Source of the DNA: Salinibacter grassmerensis
GTDB taxonomy: Bacteria; Bacteroidota; Rhodothermia; Rhodothermales; Salinibacteraceae
NCBI RefSeq assembly: GCF_947077765.1
Contig: NZ_CAMTTF010000002.1
Coordinates: 496,001 to 560,000, forward strand
Direction of reading: 5' to 3'
Length of the DNA: 64,000 bases
Shown: positions 1 to 8,564 of the stretch, in pieces
Layout: the number at the start of each line of letters is the position of its first letter
How positions within the stretch are numbered: position 1 is the stretch's first letter
The notes under the pieces: generated by a model
The model's database searches: none
Seen by the model: the letters and a program-made list of their open reading frames with translations, nothing else
Told to the model about the DNA's origin: nothing
Program-made: the position numbers and the translations under genes

Positions 1-507
1 GCCCGGCGCGTGGCACTGGCCCTCTCGGAGCTCATCATGACCCAGTACCCGAAGGATTCTCTCGACATCGTGGCCTTCGGCAATGACGCCTGGGAGGTGG
101 ACGTGGAGGACCTGCCGTACCTCGACGTGGGGCCGTACTATACGAACACGCGGGCGGGACTACGGCGGGCGCGCGACATTCTACACCGCCGCAACAACCG
201 CAACAAGCAGATCTTCATGATCACCGACGGCAAGCCCAGCTGTCACATCGAAGACGGAGAAATGTACCGCAACGCCTACGGGCTCGACCGCAAGGTCGTC
301 AACAAGGTGCTCGATGAGGCCACGGTCTGTCGCCGCGAGGACATCACGATCACGACCTTCATGATTGCCCGCGATCCGGGCCTGCGCGACTTCGTCCGCG
401 AGCTGACGGAGGCCAACCAGGGCCGCGCCTACTACTCGGAGCTCGACGACCTCGGCTCCTTCCTGTTCGAAGACTACGTCCGAAACCGGCGGAAGCATCT
501 GGGCTAA
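1..507 (+). CDS. VWA-domain protein, C-terminal part (5' end outside window)
   Basis: The frame is open from base 1, so the start lies upstream. The visible part is the second half of a von Willebrand factor A fold. It has a threonine-containing loop (YYTNTRAGLRRA) and the ITDGKPS strand-loop, which match the later metal-ion-dependent adhesion site positions. The first DxSxS motif would be off-window. The rest reads like the cytosolic VWA proteins that accompany MoxR-type or magnesium-chelatase-like AAA ATPases (COG4867-like), and no signal peptide can be assessed. A MoxR ATPase does occur at 39963-40958, but too far away to be an operon partner. The specific role is unknown. The fold assignment is fairly secure, the subfamily less so. 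Confidence 0.8.
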   Translation, partial: ARRVALALSELIMTQYPKDSLDIVAFGNDAWEVDVEDLPYLDVGPYYTNTRAGLRRARDILHRRNNRNKQIFMITDGKPSCHIEDGEMYRNAYGLDRKVVNKVLDEATVCRREDITITTFMIARDPGLRDFVRELTEANQGRAYYSELDDLGSFLFEDYVRNRRKHLG

Positions 508-583
508 CGGCGACCACGCTGAACGTTGAGGGTTGAGAGGCGTGTGCACAACCTTCACCCGTTCAACTTTCCCCGCGAGTCCT

Positions 584-1387
584 GTGAGCATTCCGTTCCG
601 TCCGAAGCAGAGCCTCGGCCAAAATTTTCTGCACGACCCCAACATGGCCGAGAAGATTGTGGGGACGCTGACGGCCCCGCCGGAGGCGCATGTCGTGGAG
701 GTGGGGGCTGGCACTGGCGTGCTCACCAAACGACTGGCTGAGCGCTACGACCGCCTCACCGCCCTGGAGATCGACGAGCGGGCCGTCGAGGTCCTCCGCG
801 AACGCGTTCCCGGGGTGGACGTGCGGGAGGTAGACGTGCGCGAGACAGACTGGGCCGCCCTCGCCGACGAAAAGGGCGAGCCGCTTCACATCATCAGCAA
901 CACGCCGTACTACCTCACGAGCCCGATCCTCTTCTCCCTACTGGGGCAGCGGCAGCACCTCGCCGAGGCGGTCCTCACGATGCAGAAAGAGGTGGCCGAG
1001 CGAATTGTCGCGGAGCCGAGCACAAAGGCGTACGGCATCCTCAGTGTCCTACTGCAGCTCTTCGCCGAGCCGGACCTCCGCTTCACGGTGCCCCCGCAGG
1101 TCTTCTCTCCGCAGCCCGATGTCACGAGCGCGGTGGTCCGTTTCCGGTTTGGGGACGACGCAGCGCCCGACGCGCCTCCATTCGACGACGTGCGCCGGTA
1201 CGTACGGGCGGCCTTCAACCAGCGCCGCAAGATGCTCCGTAACAGCCTGAGCGCCTGGACGAAAGAACAGGACGTCGACTTTCCGAACGATTGGGGCCGC
1301 AAGCGGGCCGAGGCGCTCACGCCTGGAGAGTTTGCGACGCTCGCGCGTCATTTGAACGCCCACGCCGACCCGGTCTCCGAAGCATAG
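584..1387 (+). CDS. rsmA: 16S rRNA (adenine1518/1519-N6)-dimethyltransferase RsmA/KsgA
   Basis: RsmA dimethylates two adjacent adenines in the 3' terminal hairpin of 16S rRNA during late 30S assembly, using S-adenosylmethionine. The N-terminus carries the family hallmark KQSLGQNFL. Next come the SAM-binding motif VVEVGAGTGVLT (about residues 37-48), the acidic ribose-binding strand ALEIDERAVE, and the catalytic SNTPYYLTSP motif (the NxPY block). The C-terminal helical part (FNQRRKMLRNSL) is also typical. I chose GTG at 584, giving MSIPFRPKQSLG and 267 aa, the usual family length; the in-frame extension to 533 has no homology-like content. The gene is followed after 68 bp by mgtE on the same strand. 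Confidence 0.95.
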   Translation: MSIPFRPKQSLGQNFLHDPNMAEKIVGTLTAPPEAHVVEVGAGTGVLTKRLAERYDRLTALEIDERAVEVLRERVPGVDVREVDVRETDWAALADEKGEPLHIISNTPYYLTSPILFSLLGQRQHLAEAVLTMQKEVAERIVAEPSTKAYGILSVLLQLFAEPDLRFTVPPQVFSPQPDVTSAVVRFRFGDDAAPDAPPFDDVRRYVRAAFNQRRKMLRNSLSAWTKEQDVDFPNDWGRKRAEALTPGEFATLARHLNAHADPVSEA

Positions 1388-1455
1388 TGCACCTCTGGGG
1401 GCAACCCGTCCACCGAATGGACCGGATCTGAATCCCGCCTAGTCCTCGTCGCTCC

Positions 1456-2874
1456 ATGTCCCCCTCCGACGCGTCTCCCTCGTCGTCCTCGCGATCGCCG
1501 GCGGCCTCCGAGGGGCCGCCCTACAGCGGCCTGCTGGAGGTGGACGAGTCGGTCGTGGACGACATCGTGGCCCTGCTGATGGAGCGTCAGCGCGGGATGG
1601 TCCTCAACCTCGTCGCCGATCTCTACCCGGCCGACGTGGCCCTGCTGCTTCGCCGCCTGCCGGACGCGGAGGCCGGTCGCCTCTTCCGGTGGCTCCCGCC
1701 GGAGACGGGCGCCGACGTGCTCGCGGAGATGGAGGACGCGGTGCGGGCGGCGCTGCTGAAAGACCTGCCGCCGGGCACGCTCACCGCCCTGATCGACGCG
1801 CTCGACACCGACGACGCGGCGGACGTGCTCGCCGACCTGCCGGACGATATGGCCCTGCAGGTGCTGCCCGACCTCGACGACACGGAGGACCTGACCGAAC
1901 TGCTGGAGTACGGGGAGGAGACGGCCGGCGGGCTCATGGCCCGTGAGTACGTGGTCATCTCTCCAGAGCAGACTCTACAGGAGGCCACCGAGGCGGTCCG
2001 GCGCAGCGCCGCGGACATCGACGACGTGTATACCGCCTACGTCGTCGACGAGGAGGGGATGCTCCTCGGAACCCTCTCGCTCAAGCAGTTGCTGCTGTCC
2101 GCGGGATCGGTGAAGGTCCGTGACGTCATGGACGCCGACTTTATCTCGATTGCGCCTCAGGTGGACCAGGAGGAGGTAAGCCGTGTTGTGCAGCGGTACG
2201 ACCTCGTGTCCGTGCCGGTGGTCAACGAGTCCGGCCGGATGATGGGCCGCATCACGATCGACGACGTGGTGGACGTCATCCGCGACGAGGCGGAGGAGGA
2301 CATGCAGCTCATGAGCGGCCTCACCGGGGAGGAGGAAACCGTCGATTCGGCGGTGCGCGTGAGCCGGGGGCGCCTTCCGTGGCTGATCGTGGGGCTCGTG
2401 GGCTCCGGGCTCTCCGGCACCGTCATTGGGGCCTTCGAGGCCACCCTCCAGCAGGCCGTGGTCCTCGCCACGTTCATCCCCGTCGTGACGGCCATGGGGG
2501 GGAACGCCGCGGTCCAGAGTGCAGCCATCGCCGTTCAGGGGCTCGGCTCGGGAGAGCTCTGGCTGTCCGATGCCTCGAAGCGCATCGGGAAGGAGATGCT
2601 CGTGGCCCTGCTCAACGGAATCGTCGTGGCGGGGCTGCTCTGCGGAACGGTGGCCCTGCTCGGGATGGGGAACGTGCCGATGCTCGTGGCGACCCTCAGC
2701 CTCACGATGCTGTCCGTGAGCCTGGTCGCGACCACCAATGGGGCGCTCATCCCGTTTCTGCTGACGTGGCTGGGAGTCGACCCGGCCAGTGCGATGGGGC
2801 CATTCGTCACGACCCTCAACGACATCATGGGGCTGGCCATCTACTTCCTGATCGCGACGGCACTCTACCTGTAG
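1456..2874 (+). CDS. mgtE: Magnesium transporter MgtE
   Basis: This is an inner-membrane Mg2+ channel gated by intracellular Mg2+. The 472 aa show the complete MgtE architecture. A short Ser/Pro-rich leader is followed by the superhelical N domain (about residues 30-155, with repeats such as LADLPDDMALQVLPDL). Tandem CBS domains follow (about 155-280; REYVVISPEQT and VRDVMDADFISIAPQ). A C-terminal membrane domain of about five helices starts near residue 305. The pore signature TAMGGNAAVQSAAIAVQGL is present near residue 345. The cytosolic part is exceptionally rich in Asp/Glu, as expected for Mg2+ sensing and for a halophile. The preceding rsmA is on the same strand, but nothing suggests a functional link. 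Confidence 0.95.
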   Translation: MSPSDASPSSSSRSPAASEGPPYSGLLEVDESVVDDIVALLMERQRGMVLNLVADLYPADVALLLRRLPDAEAGRLFRWLPPETGADVLAEMEDAVRAALLKDLPPGTLTALIDALDTDDAADVLADLPDDMALQVLPDLDDTEDLTELLEYGEETAGGLMAREYVVISPEQTLQEATEAVRRSAADIDDVYTAYVVDEEGMLLGTLSLKQLLLSAGSVKVRDVMDADFISIAPQVDQEEVSRVVQRYDLVSVPVVNESGRMMGRITIDDVVDVIRDEAEEDMQLMSGLTGEEETVDSAVRVSRGRLPWLIVGLVGSGLSGTVIGAFEATLQQAVVLATFIPVVTAMGGNAAVQSAAIAVQGLGSGELWLSDASKRIGKEMLVALLNGIVVAGLLCGTVALLGMGNVPMLVATLSLTMLSVSLVATTNGALIPFLLTWLGVDPASAMGPFVTTLNDIMGLAIYFLIATALYL

Positions 2875-2899
2875 TCATCCCGGACGCGGCGACCCTTCG

Positions 2900-3442
2900 C
2901 TACGACGAGGACGACGCGTCGCGGAGGGCGTCCCTGACCGCCTCCAAGAATCGGTTGACGCGGCGCCGGTTCACACCGAGGTCGTTCTGCCCCACCCGGC
3001 TGGCGCTGCGGACGTACAGGGCGCTTCCGCCTTCGTCCCGTGCCCGGACGGCCACGTCCACGTCGTCCTTGAAAATGAGGGCCACCCGGTACACCGCCTC
3101 CAGTCGACGGGCGGAGGACTGGTTGGGGCGACGGAGCGTGACGGGGCCCAGTGCCTCGAGGGCCCGCTCGGCGGCCCCGTACAGCGTGTCGGGGGGAACG
3201 TCGTACCCTCGCGCCACGCGCTCACAGTTGGGCGTGTCGGGACAGGGGGAAAGGGGGGTATCGGGCAGCGACTGGGCCTCGGCCACGATCGGGAGCGCTA
3301 GGGCAAGCAGAGCAATGCCGAGTCTGGACGGGAGCCGCAGAGGGGCGACTACTGCGGCGTAGAAGACGCGGACGGTGTCCCTTGAGACGAGCGGCTCGCC
3401 TTCTGCTTCAGGCCCTGCGCGTCGTTGTATTTCGAGGGGCAT
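2900..3442 (-). CDS. DUF1499 family secreted protein
   Basis: The mature part contains the DUF1499 motif CPDTPNC followed by a conserved arrangement (VYRVALIFKDDVDVAVR, YVRSASRVGQNDLGVNRRRVNRFL). The signal-peptide-like stretch LGIALLALALPIVAEAQS at about residues 41-58 suggests export. The function of DUF1499 is not established. The longest frame begins inside ccmE (94 bp overlap). No ATG or GTG was found between 3442 and the signal peptide, so the start is uncertain: it may be this ATG with a long cytoplasmic tail, or a weaker codon nearer 3373. It is the last gene of the leftward ccm cluster and is probably co-transcribed with ccmE. Confidence 0.7.
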   Translation of the reverse strand: MPLEIQRRAGPEAEGEPLVSRDTVRVFYAAVVAPLRLPSRLGIALLALALPIVAEAQSLPDTPLSPCPDTPNCERVARGYDVPPDTLYGAAERALEALGPVTLRRPNQSSARRLEAVYRVALIFKDDVDVAVRARDEGGSALYVRSASRVGQNDLGVNRRRVNRFLEAVRDALRDASSSS

Positions 3443-3780
3443 TTCACGAGGATGTTTTCGGCTACAAACGTGCCGTCTTGATTCCGCCCCTCCACGACCA
3501 CCTGCTCGGCCTCCTCAAAGTTGGCCGGCTTCGGGTTGTTGTACCGCACCTTCCGTACCGTCCCGTCCTCATCACGCATGTAAAAGGTGAAGACGTTCTG
3601 CGCGCGGCTGTAGCTCGTGGGACGGTTTTCCGCCCATGTGCCGACCACGTGGGCCGTGGCTCCCGTGCGGGTGGCCTGCTCAAAGTTCATGTACCCGCCT
3701 ACCTGACTGCCAAAGTTGACGAACAGCAGGGCGCCAAAGCCAATCATGGCGGCCAGGCCAAGAACGGTTTTCCACTTCAT
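3349..3780 (-). CDS. ccmE: Cytochrome c maturation haem chaperone CcmE, CXXXY variant
   Basis: CcmE is a periplasmic, membrane-anchored chaperone that receives haem from CcmC and passes it covalently to the apocytochrome ligation complex. The 143 aa protein has one N-terminal membrane anchor (KTVLGLAAMIGFGALLFV). An OB-fold follows, with the family pattern VVVEGRNQDGTFVAENILVKCPSKYN. In classical CcmE the haem-binding residue is His in HXXXY; here the position reads KCPSKY, so Cys replaces His (CXXXY type, known from archaea and some sulfate reducers). The low-complexity tail after KYN is rich in Ser, Thr and Gln. It lies downstream of the ccmD-like gene and ccmC, supporting a ccm operon. Confidence 0.92.
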   Translation of the reverse strand: MKWKTVLGLAAMIGFGALLFVNFGSQVGGYMNFEQATRTGATAHVVGTWAENRPTSYSRAQNVFTFYMRDEDGTVRKVRYNNPKPANFEEAEQVVVEGRNQDGTFVAENILVKCPSKYNDAQGLKQKASRSSQGTPSASSTPQ

Positions 3781-3806
3781 AGAGGCACAGGGAGGAAGGT
3801 GAAAAA

Positions 3807-4088
3807 CTACTCATCGTCTGAAATGGACCGGTCGACGCGCCGTTCCAGGCGCTCAATCCGACGGTCGGTCCGGACGAGGAGGGTGACCACCCCGATCCAG
3901 ATCAGAAGCACGACGGCGAGCACAACGTAAATCTTGCCGTCCTGGCCCATGATGCGGTCCAATCCCTCTGGGGCAGGGGCGTCGGGCTGCTCCGTCCACG
4001 TGCTGTCGTAGGCCGCGGTCGTATCCGGGCGCTCCTGGTCCGGCCGGAGCGCGGGCGGGTCGGAGGGCCGCAAGGGATGGATCGTCAT
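3807..4088 (-). CDS. CcmD-like small membrane protein
   Basis: A 93 aa protein with an acidic, Pro-rich N-terminal half, one membrane segment (IYVVLAVVLLIWIGVVTLLV) and a charged C-terminal helix (RTDRRIERLERRVDRS). Its size class and position between ccmC and ccmE match CcmD, the small subunit that helps release holo-CcmE from the CcmABC complex. CcmD proteins are too short and variable for a firm call from motifs alone. I chose ATG at 4088 (MTIHPLRPS). An upstream in-frame ATG at 4157 would overlap the end of ccmC by 11 bp and cannot be excluded. Confidence 0.7.
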   Translation of the reverse strand: MTIHPLRPSDPPALRPDQERPDTTAAYDSTWTEQPDAPAPEGLDRIMGQDGKIYVVLAVVLLIWIGVVTLLVRTDRRIERLERRVDRSISDDE

Positions 4089-4146
4089 GACGCAGCGGAG
4101 ACGGAAGGAGGGGTCGGCGAGCAGGGACGCGGCACGGCCGTGGGCG

Positions 4147-4899
4147 TCAGCGATCAACGCCCCCGTTGCCGTGGGCGTCTCCGAGGGCCTTCTGCCGCAG
4201 GACCTCTTGGAGCCAGGCCAGGCGGACCCGCTGGGTGTACAGAAGCCAGCAGAGCCCCAGGAAGGCCAGGACGGAGGGGTAGAAGACCCAGCGCATGGCC
4301 GGGGCGAGGTCCGTCTGGCTGAAGGCCGGACTGCCCTCGCCGCCGGGGTGAAGGCTCGGCATCTGGCGGGGCAGGATGTAGAGCAGGAAGGGCATCGTTA
4401 CGACCGCAAACAGGTTGTAGACCGCCGCGATGCGTCCCCGCGTCCGCGGGGCATCGATGGCGTCGCGCAGGACGAAGTACCCGCCGTAGATGAGCAGGAG
4501 GACCGCCGCCATCGATTGCTTCGGATCAAAATTCCACCACACGCCGGTGCCCTCGTACCACGTGAAGCGGGCCCACACCATGCCCGTCACGATACCGAGC
4601 CCACCAAAAATGAGGCCGAGTCGGGCTGCCTCACGGGCGCGGAGATCGCGAATGCGGTCCCCACTCCGAAGATACTGGGCCGAATGATACGCCGAGACGA
4701 TCGTGGCCGCCATCAGCGTAAACCACATCGGCACGTGGAAATACAGGTTGCGCGCCGACTGTTCGAGGATGTCCAACTGCGGGATCTCGCCCAGAAAGCC
4801 GGCGGCGAGGATCCCAGTCAGCGTCACCACCACGACGGCTCGCACCGCGCGGTACAGTCGGCGGCCGACGGGAAACGGGGTCTGTGCTTGGGAAGGCAT
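4147..4899 (-). CDS. ccmC: Haem exporter/handling protein CcmC
   Basis: CcmC belongs to the haem-handling protein family and loads haem onto CcmE in the periplasmic leaflet. The 250 aa form multiple membrane segments. The haem-contacting tryptophan-rich motif appears as GVWWNFDPKQS, and candidate axial histidines lie in LYFHVPMWF and MPSLHPGGEGSP. I chose the ATG at 4899 (MPSQAQTPFPVGRR) rather than the longer frame to 4989. The shorter product starts just before the first hydrophobic segment, and the extension is not hydrophobic or conserved-looking. It belongs to the leftward ccm cluster, 179 bp after ccmB and followed by the ccmD-like gene. Confidence 0.92.
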   Translation of the reverse strand: MPSQAQTPFPVGRRLYRAVRAVVVVTLTGILAAGFLGEIPQLDILEQSARNLYFHVPMWFTLMAATIVSAYHSAQYLRSGDRIRDLRAREAARLGLIFGGLGIVTGMVWARFTWYEGTGVWWNFDPKQSMAAVLLLIYGGYFVLRDAIDAPRTRGRIAAVYNLFAVVTMPFLLYILPRQMPSLHPGGEGSPAFSQTDLAPAMRWVFYPSVLAFLGLCWLLYTQRVRLAWLQEVLRQKALGDAHGNGGVDR

Positions 4900-5052
4900 G
4901 GCGCAGTAGAAGAGCCCAAAAAGCCAATCTCGTTTTCTGGTACGCCGTCCAAAGTGGGGACTTCCCAGGGCGCCTCTGAATTCGCTCAACGTTCAAAGCG
5001 GCGGACTATCATATTAGGTCATATTGGCTGGAACGCGAGAAGGGCCTGTAGG

Positions 5053-5075
5053 ACTCCCGGCTTTGGCCGGGGGAG
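5053..5075 (-). terminator. Hairpin after ccmB
   Basis: A GC-rich inverted repeat (CTCCCGGC / GCCGGGGGAG around a short TTTG loop) lies directly downstream of ccmB on the minus strand. No clear U-tract follows, so it may be a weak terminator or an mRNA-stabilising hairpin between ccmB and ccmC. Confidence 0.4.
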
Positions 5076-5078
5076 AAG

Positions 5079-5747
5079 TCAATCGTCCCACACGTAGTCG
5101 AACAGCACCACGGCCGCGGAGATGGTCGCCCCGGCGAAGCCCACGAGGGTGAGGAGCTCGTCCTGCGCCGATACCCACTGCTGGCCAAGCAATGCCTTGC
5201 GCGTGGCCCCGACCCCCGACACCAGCACCGGCACCAGCACCGGAAGGAGGAGGACCGGCAGGAGCGGTCCGCCGCGGGAGGCGCGGGCCACGAGGGCCGA
5301 CAGCAGCGTCGTAGCGCCGGTGAGGCCGAGCGCCCCGAGCGCAAGTGTGCCCGCGAACAGGCCGGGCGTCCCGACGGAGACGCCGAGCAGCAGCAGGAAG
5401 ACGCCGGTGGCGACGAGCGTGAGAAGCGCCACGAGGCCAAAGTTGAACAGCAGCTTGCCGGCGAACACCATGCTCGCCCGCGTGTGGAGTCGGAGTAGAA
5501 GCGCGGTGCCGCCTTCGTACTCCGCCACGAACGACCGCCCGAGCCCGATGGAGGCCGCGAAAAGGAGGACGATCCATAGGAGCGCGGCCCGCACCCGGGC
5601 GCTCATCGGCTGGGGGCCCACGGCGAAGGCCACGAGAAGCAGGGCCGCAAGGGCAAACAGCAGGAGGGTGTTCGCCGCGTACCGGCTGCGTAGCTCGATG
5701 CGCAGGTCCTTCCGAAACACCGACCAGGCCCCGGCGAGCCAATCCAT
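5079..5747 (-). CDS. ccmB: Haem exporter membrane subunit CcmB
   Basis: CcmB is the permease subunit that works with the ATPase CcmA and with CcmC/CcmD to release haem-loaded CcmE. The 222 aa protein has about six hydrophobic segments. It has the N-terminal pattern FRKDLRIELRSRY that precedes the first helix in the family, and later SFVAEYEGGTALLLRL and LLPVLLLPVLVPVL. The start is the ATG at 5747 (MDWLAGAW); longer frames give unsupported N-termini. No ccmA lies upstream: the next gene, at 5901, is on the opposite strand. CcmA must therefore be encoded elsewhere, or another ATPase substitutes. Confidence 0.9.
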   Translation of the reverse strand: MDWLAGAWSVFRKDLRIELRSRYAANTLLLFALAALLLVAFAVGPQPMSARVRAALLWIVLLFAASIGLGRSFVAEYEGGTALLLRLHTRASMVFAGKLLFNFGLVALLTLVATGVFLLLLGVSVGTPGLFAGTLALGALGLTGATTLLSALVARASRGGPLLPVLLLPVLVPVLVSGVGATRKALLGQQWVSAQDELLTLVGFAGATISAAVVLFDYVWDD

Positions 5748-5900
5748 ACGACGAAAAGAAGGCGGGGAGTGGAACGCGACCGTGTCCCCTCGTTTCGAAG
5801 GGAGCAACGAAAATAGCGACGCGGGCACGGAAAATCGACTGCCCCTCCGCCATTCTCATAGCTTCGTCCGGTTCTACTCACGGATTGCGCTGCCCGTCTG

Positions 5901-6878
5901 ATGAGCACTCCGTCTCCCTCCTCCGATTCGATTGCCGGGGCGCTCCTCGGCACCGCCGTCGGCGACGCGTTGGGCATGCCCGTCGAGGGCCTCAGCCACG
6001 CCAACGTGCGCACCTATTATAAAGGCATCAAGGAGTACCGGGACGATGACCAGCGGGGGGACCTGGACGCTGGGCAGTGGACGGACGACACGCAGATGAC
6101 GTTCGCACTCGTGCGGGCCCTTGCCGACCATCCCGTGTCGCCGGATGCGTGGCCGGCCGCCGTCGCGGACGAGTACGTTTCCCTTCGGCCCGAGGCCCGG
6201 CGCTGGGGGGAAACGACCACGGCCGCCGTCGACCGACTGGCGGACGGCACCGCGCCCGCCGAGTCGGGCGGGCCCGATCGCCCGACCGATGGCGCCGCTA
6301 TGCGGGCGGCTCCCCTCGGCGTGTGGTGGGCGGCTCAGGACCTCGACCGCGGGGCGGCCTTCGAGGCCGTCCGTACGGTGCTGGCCGTTACCCACCGCCA
6401 TCCCGCGGCGCTGGCGGCCGGATGGGGACAGGCGGTGGCCGTCCACACGCTGCTGGACTGGACGCCCGATGCGTTCGACCGCGGGGCGTTCTGGGAGCGG
6501 CTGGTCGACGCGACGGCGTGGGCGGAGGGGCGACTCGACGGCGACAACCGCGTGTCGGGGCGCCTGGAGGCCCTCGCGGACCAGCTCGACGCCTTTCCCC
6601 TCAACCTCGGGGACGCGTGCGACGGGGTAGGGGTTCGGGCGGACGAGGCGTGGCCGTTTGCCTGTGCAATGGTCGCGCGCCGCGCCCACCTCCTCGAAAA
6701 CACACTGCTTTCCGGGATCAACGTAGGGGGCGATGCCGACACCACCGGGGCCATGATGGGGGCGATGCTGGGCGCGCTGCACGGCTGGTCGGCCTTTCCC
6801 GACGAGTGGGTGGAGGGGCTGGAGGCCGCCGACCGCCTCCGCAACGAGGCGCACGCGTTTGGCAAAGCGGTCCGGTAG
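5901..6878 (+). CDS. ADP-ribosylglycohydrolase family protein
   Basis: Members of this family remove ADP-ribose from proteins or small molecules with a binuclear Mg2+ centre. The 325 aa protein starts with the typical SIAGALLGTAVGDALGMPVEG. It has the first metal-binding motif QWTDDTQMT (about residue 54) and the second metal cluster GGDADTTGAMMGAMLGALHG near residue 275. The acidic residues for both Mg2+ ions are therefore in place, and it is probably active. The substrate cannot be read from the sequence. It is divergent from ccmB and convergent with murB, so it is probably monocistronic. Confidence 0.92.
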   Translation: MSTPSPSSDSIAGALLGTAVGDALGMPVEGLSHANVRTYYKGIKEYRDDDQRGDLDAGQWTDDTQMTFALVRALADHPVSPDAWPAAVADEYVSLRPEARRWGETTTAAVDRLADGTAPAESGGPDRPTDGAAMRAAPLGVWWAAQDLDRGAAFEAVRTVLAVTHRHPAALAAGWGQAVAVHTLLDWTPDAFDRGAFWERLVDATAWAEGRLDGDNRVSGRLEALADQLDAFPLNLGDACDGVGVRADEAWPFACAMVARRAHLLENTLLSGINVGGDADTTGAMMGAMLGALHGWSAFPDEWVEGLEAADRLRNEAHAFGKAVR

Positions 6879-6927
6879 AGGGACCCACGGCAGTCCGCGG
6901 GGGCACGAGATGGGGCTCCTCCCCTGA

Positions 6928-7959
6928 CTACGACGCCTTTGCCCGGTCGGCGGCGGTTACGAGGTCGGGATCCTTCGGGACGAACGTCGGCTCCGCATCG
7001 GTCGGCGGAGCAAACTCGCCGATGAAGTCGATCTCCGTCTCCAGTTGGTAGCCGGTCTCGCGCTCCACAGTGTCCCGGGCCAGGTCGATCAGGGCGCAGA
7101 CGTCCGCGGCCCGTGCCCCGTCGACATTGACAAAGATGTTGGCGTGGCGGTGCGTAATCATTGCGCCCCCGATCCGTGCGCCCTTCAGCCCGCACTCGTC
7201 GATGAGGCGCCCGGCGCCGACCCCCTCAATCTTTTTGAAGATCGATCCCACGCTCGGCTCGGTGTCCAGCGGCGGGTGCCGCTCGGCGCGCCACTGCAAG
7301 TTGGCGTCCATAACCGTGCGCATCCGCTCCGGGTCGCCGGGCTCGAGCTGGGAGGTGGTCGCCAGCACCACGTCATCCCGGTCGTGGAGAATCGAGTAGT
7401 CATAGCCGAAGTCGAAGTAGTCGGCGCCCACGGTCCGTCGCTCTCCCTCCTCGGTGAGAATGTCGGCGGAGTGGACGACCTCTTCCCAAAACACCGTCCG
7501 GTCCCGGTCGGGGGGCGGCGACAGAAAGTGTAGGTTTTGCCAGAGCGCCCCGCCCACGGTGGACGGAATGCCCACGTAGTGCTCCAGCCCCGAGAGGCCC
7601 GCCGAAACGGCGTGCTCGATGAGATCGGGATACACGACGGCCCCGCTCTCGGCCCAGACGCGATTCGTGTCGTGATCCACCTGGAGGTCGCGAGCCCGGT
7701 TGTGAACGACGAGGCCCCGGTATCCGTGGTCGCCCACAATCACGTTGGCCCCGGTGCCGAGCAGAAAGAAGGGGAGGTCGTGCGTCCGCGCCGTCCGCGT
7801 GACCGCGGCCAACTCGTCGGCCGAGCGCACGTCGGCGTACCAGTCGGCCGCCCCTCCGAGCTGGAAGGTGGTGAACGGGGCGAGGGAGACATCCCGGCGC
7901 AGCCGGTCGGGGCCGAGAATTTCCCGCAGAACGTTTGCCGGTGGGGAAGAAGAGGTCAC
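6928..7959 (-). CDS. murB: UDP-N-acetylenolpyruvoylglucosamine reductase MurB
   Basis: MurB reduces UDP-GlcNAc-enolpyruvate to UDP-MurNAc with NADPH and FAD, the second committed step of peptidoglycan synthesis. FAD-domain motifs are present: FTTFQLGGAADWY, LLGTGANVIVGD and GIPSTVGGALWQN. So are the catalytic region (PSVGSIFKKIEG, with the proton-donor Ser) and the C-terminal ETEIDFIGEF, with the conserved Glu. I chose GTG at 7959 (MTSSSPPANVLREIL; 343 aa). An in-frame ATG at 8040 would add 27 residues with no family resemblance. The length fits the type I MurB class. Confidence 0.93.
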   Translation of the reverse strand: MTSSSPPANVLREILGPDRLRRDVSLAPFTTFQLGGAADWYADVRSADELAAVTRTARTHDLPFFLLGTGANVIVGDHGYRGLVVHNRARDLQVDHDTNRVWAESGAVVYPDLIEHAVSAGLSGLEHYVGIPSTVGGALWQNLHFLSPPPDRDRTVFWEEVVHSADILTEEGERRTVGADYFDFGYDYSILHDRDDVVLATTSQLEPGDPERMRTVMDANLQWRAERHPPLDTEPSVGSIFKKIEGVGAGRLIDECGLKGARIGGAMITHRHANIFVNVDGARAADVCALIDLARDTVERETGYQLETEIDFIGEFAPPTDAEPTFVPKDPDLVTAADRAKAS

Positions 7960-8564
7960 AGAGGAAGGAAGAACGGTGGCTGAAAAATATAGTCCCCGTA
8001 TGCCGAGGCAATGATACCTAAGGCCACTCAATAGATCCATCTCTGGGGCCCGGTGCCTGAGAAGTTTTCCAAACGTCCACCCACGCCCGGCAAATTATCG
8101 CCCGGATGCGTCTCGTCCTAGCCTGTTCGCTCGAAGGCTGAGGCGCGAGCTTCACGCTCGAACAAAGAGATTGCTTCCGGGGCGCGTTCTCCGGCGATAA
8201 GGCGACTGCCCATCTTCTACATGTCCGCCGCCCCGATTGGTGTCTAGGGGATTCGGGAGATGCGCGGTGTAGTATCGGGCCACACACTAGTCGGTCCGCG
8301 GCCCTCCGAGAGGTTATGCGCCATTGGGGAATCGGGTGCGGTCTAGTGATTGTCAGAAGCGGGTCTTCCAGAGCCTGGTGGAGGCTTCGCAGGCCCCCTG
8401 GTCGGCACACGCTATCACTTGGAGCAGCTAGGCTCGGACGGAAGAACGGCACGCTGGGCCCTGTGTACGTCACCAGTGACCTCGATAAAAACTGTCGATG
8501 CCTCGCCAGTCCCCTTCGTGGTCAATCCCAGTGGCAGCATGCTGTTGACATTCCCGTCTGTACC
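7960..8564. other. Non-coding region upstream of the MGMT gene
   Basis: This is 605 bp between divergent murB and the MGMT-family gene. I see no protein-like frame, tRNA fold or clear terminator. It should hold the divergent promoters. A TTGACATTC string at 8545-8553 sits only 12 bases before the MGMT start and lacks the second half-site seen upstream of the susC genes. Confidence 0.5.

Noticed and set aside
4087-5097. Rightward open frame across the ccmC region
   Set aside because: The leftward ccmC, ccmD-like and ccmB genes are clearly real; the rightward frame is charged, without motifs.
8545-8564. TTGACATTC just before the MGMT gene as a further copy of the susC box
   Set aside because: The second half-site 21 bp downstream is absent and the string lies only 12 bases from the start codon, so it is probably chance.
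7960-8564. Possible tRNA or structured RNA between murB and the MGMT gene
   Set aside because: No cloverleaf with a conserved T-loop or anticodon arm could be drawn.
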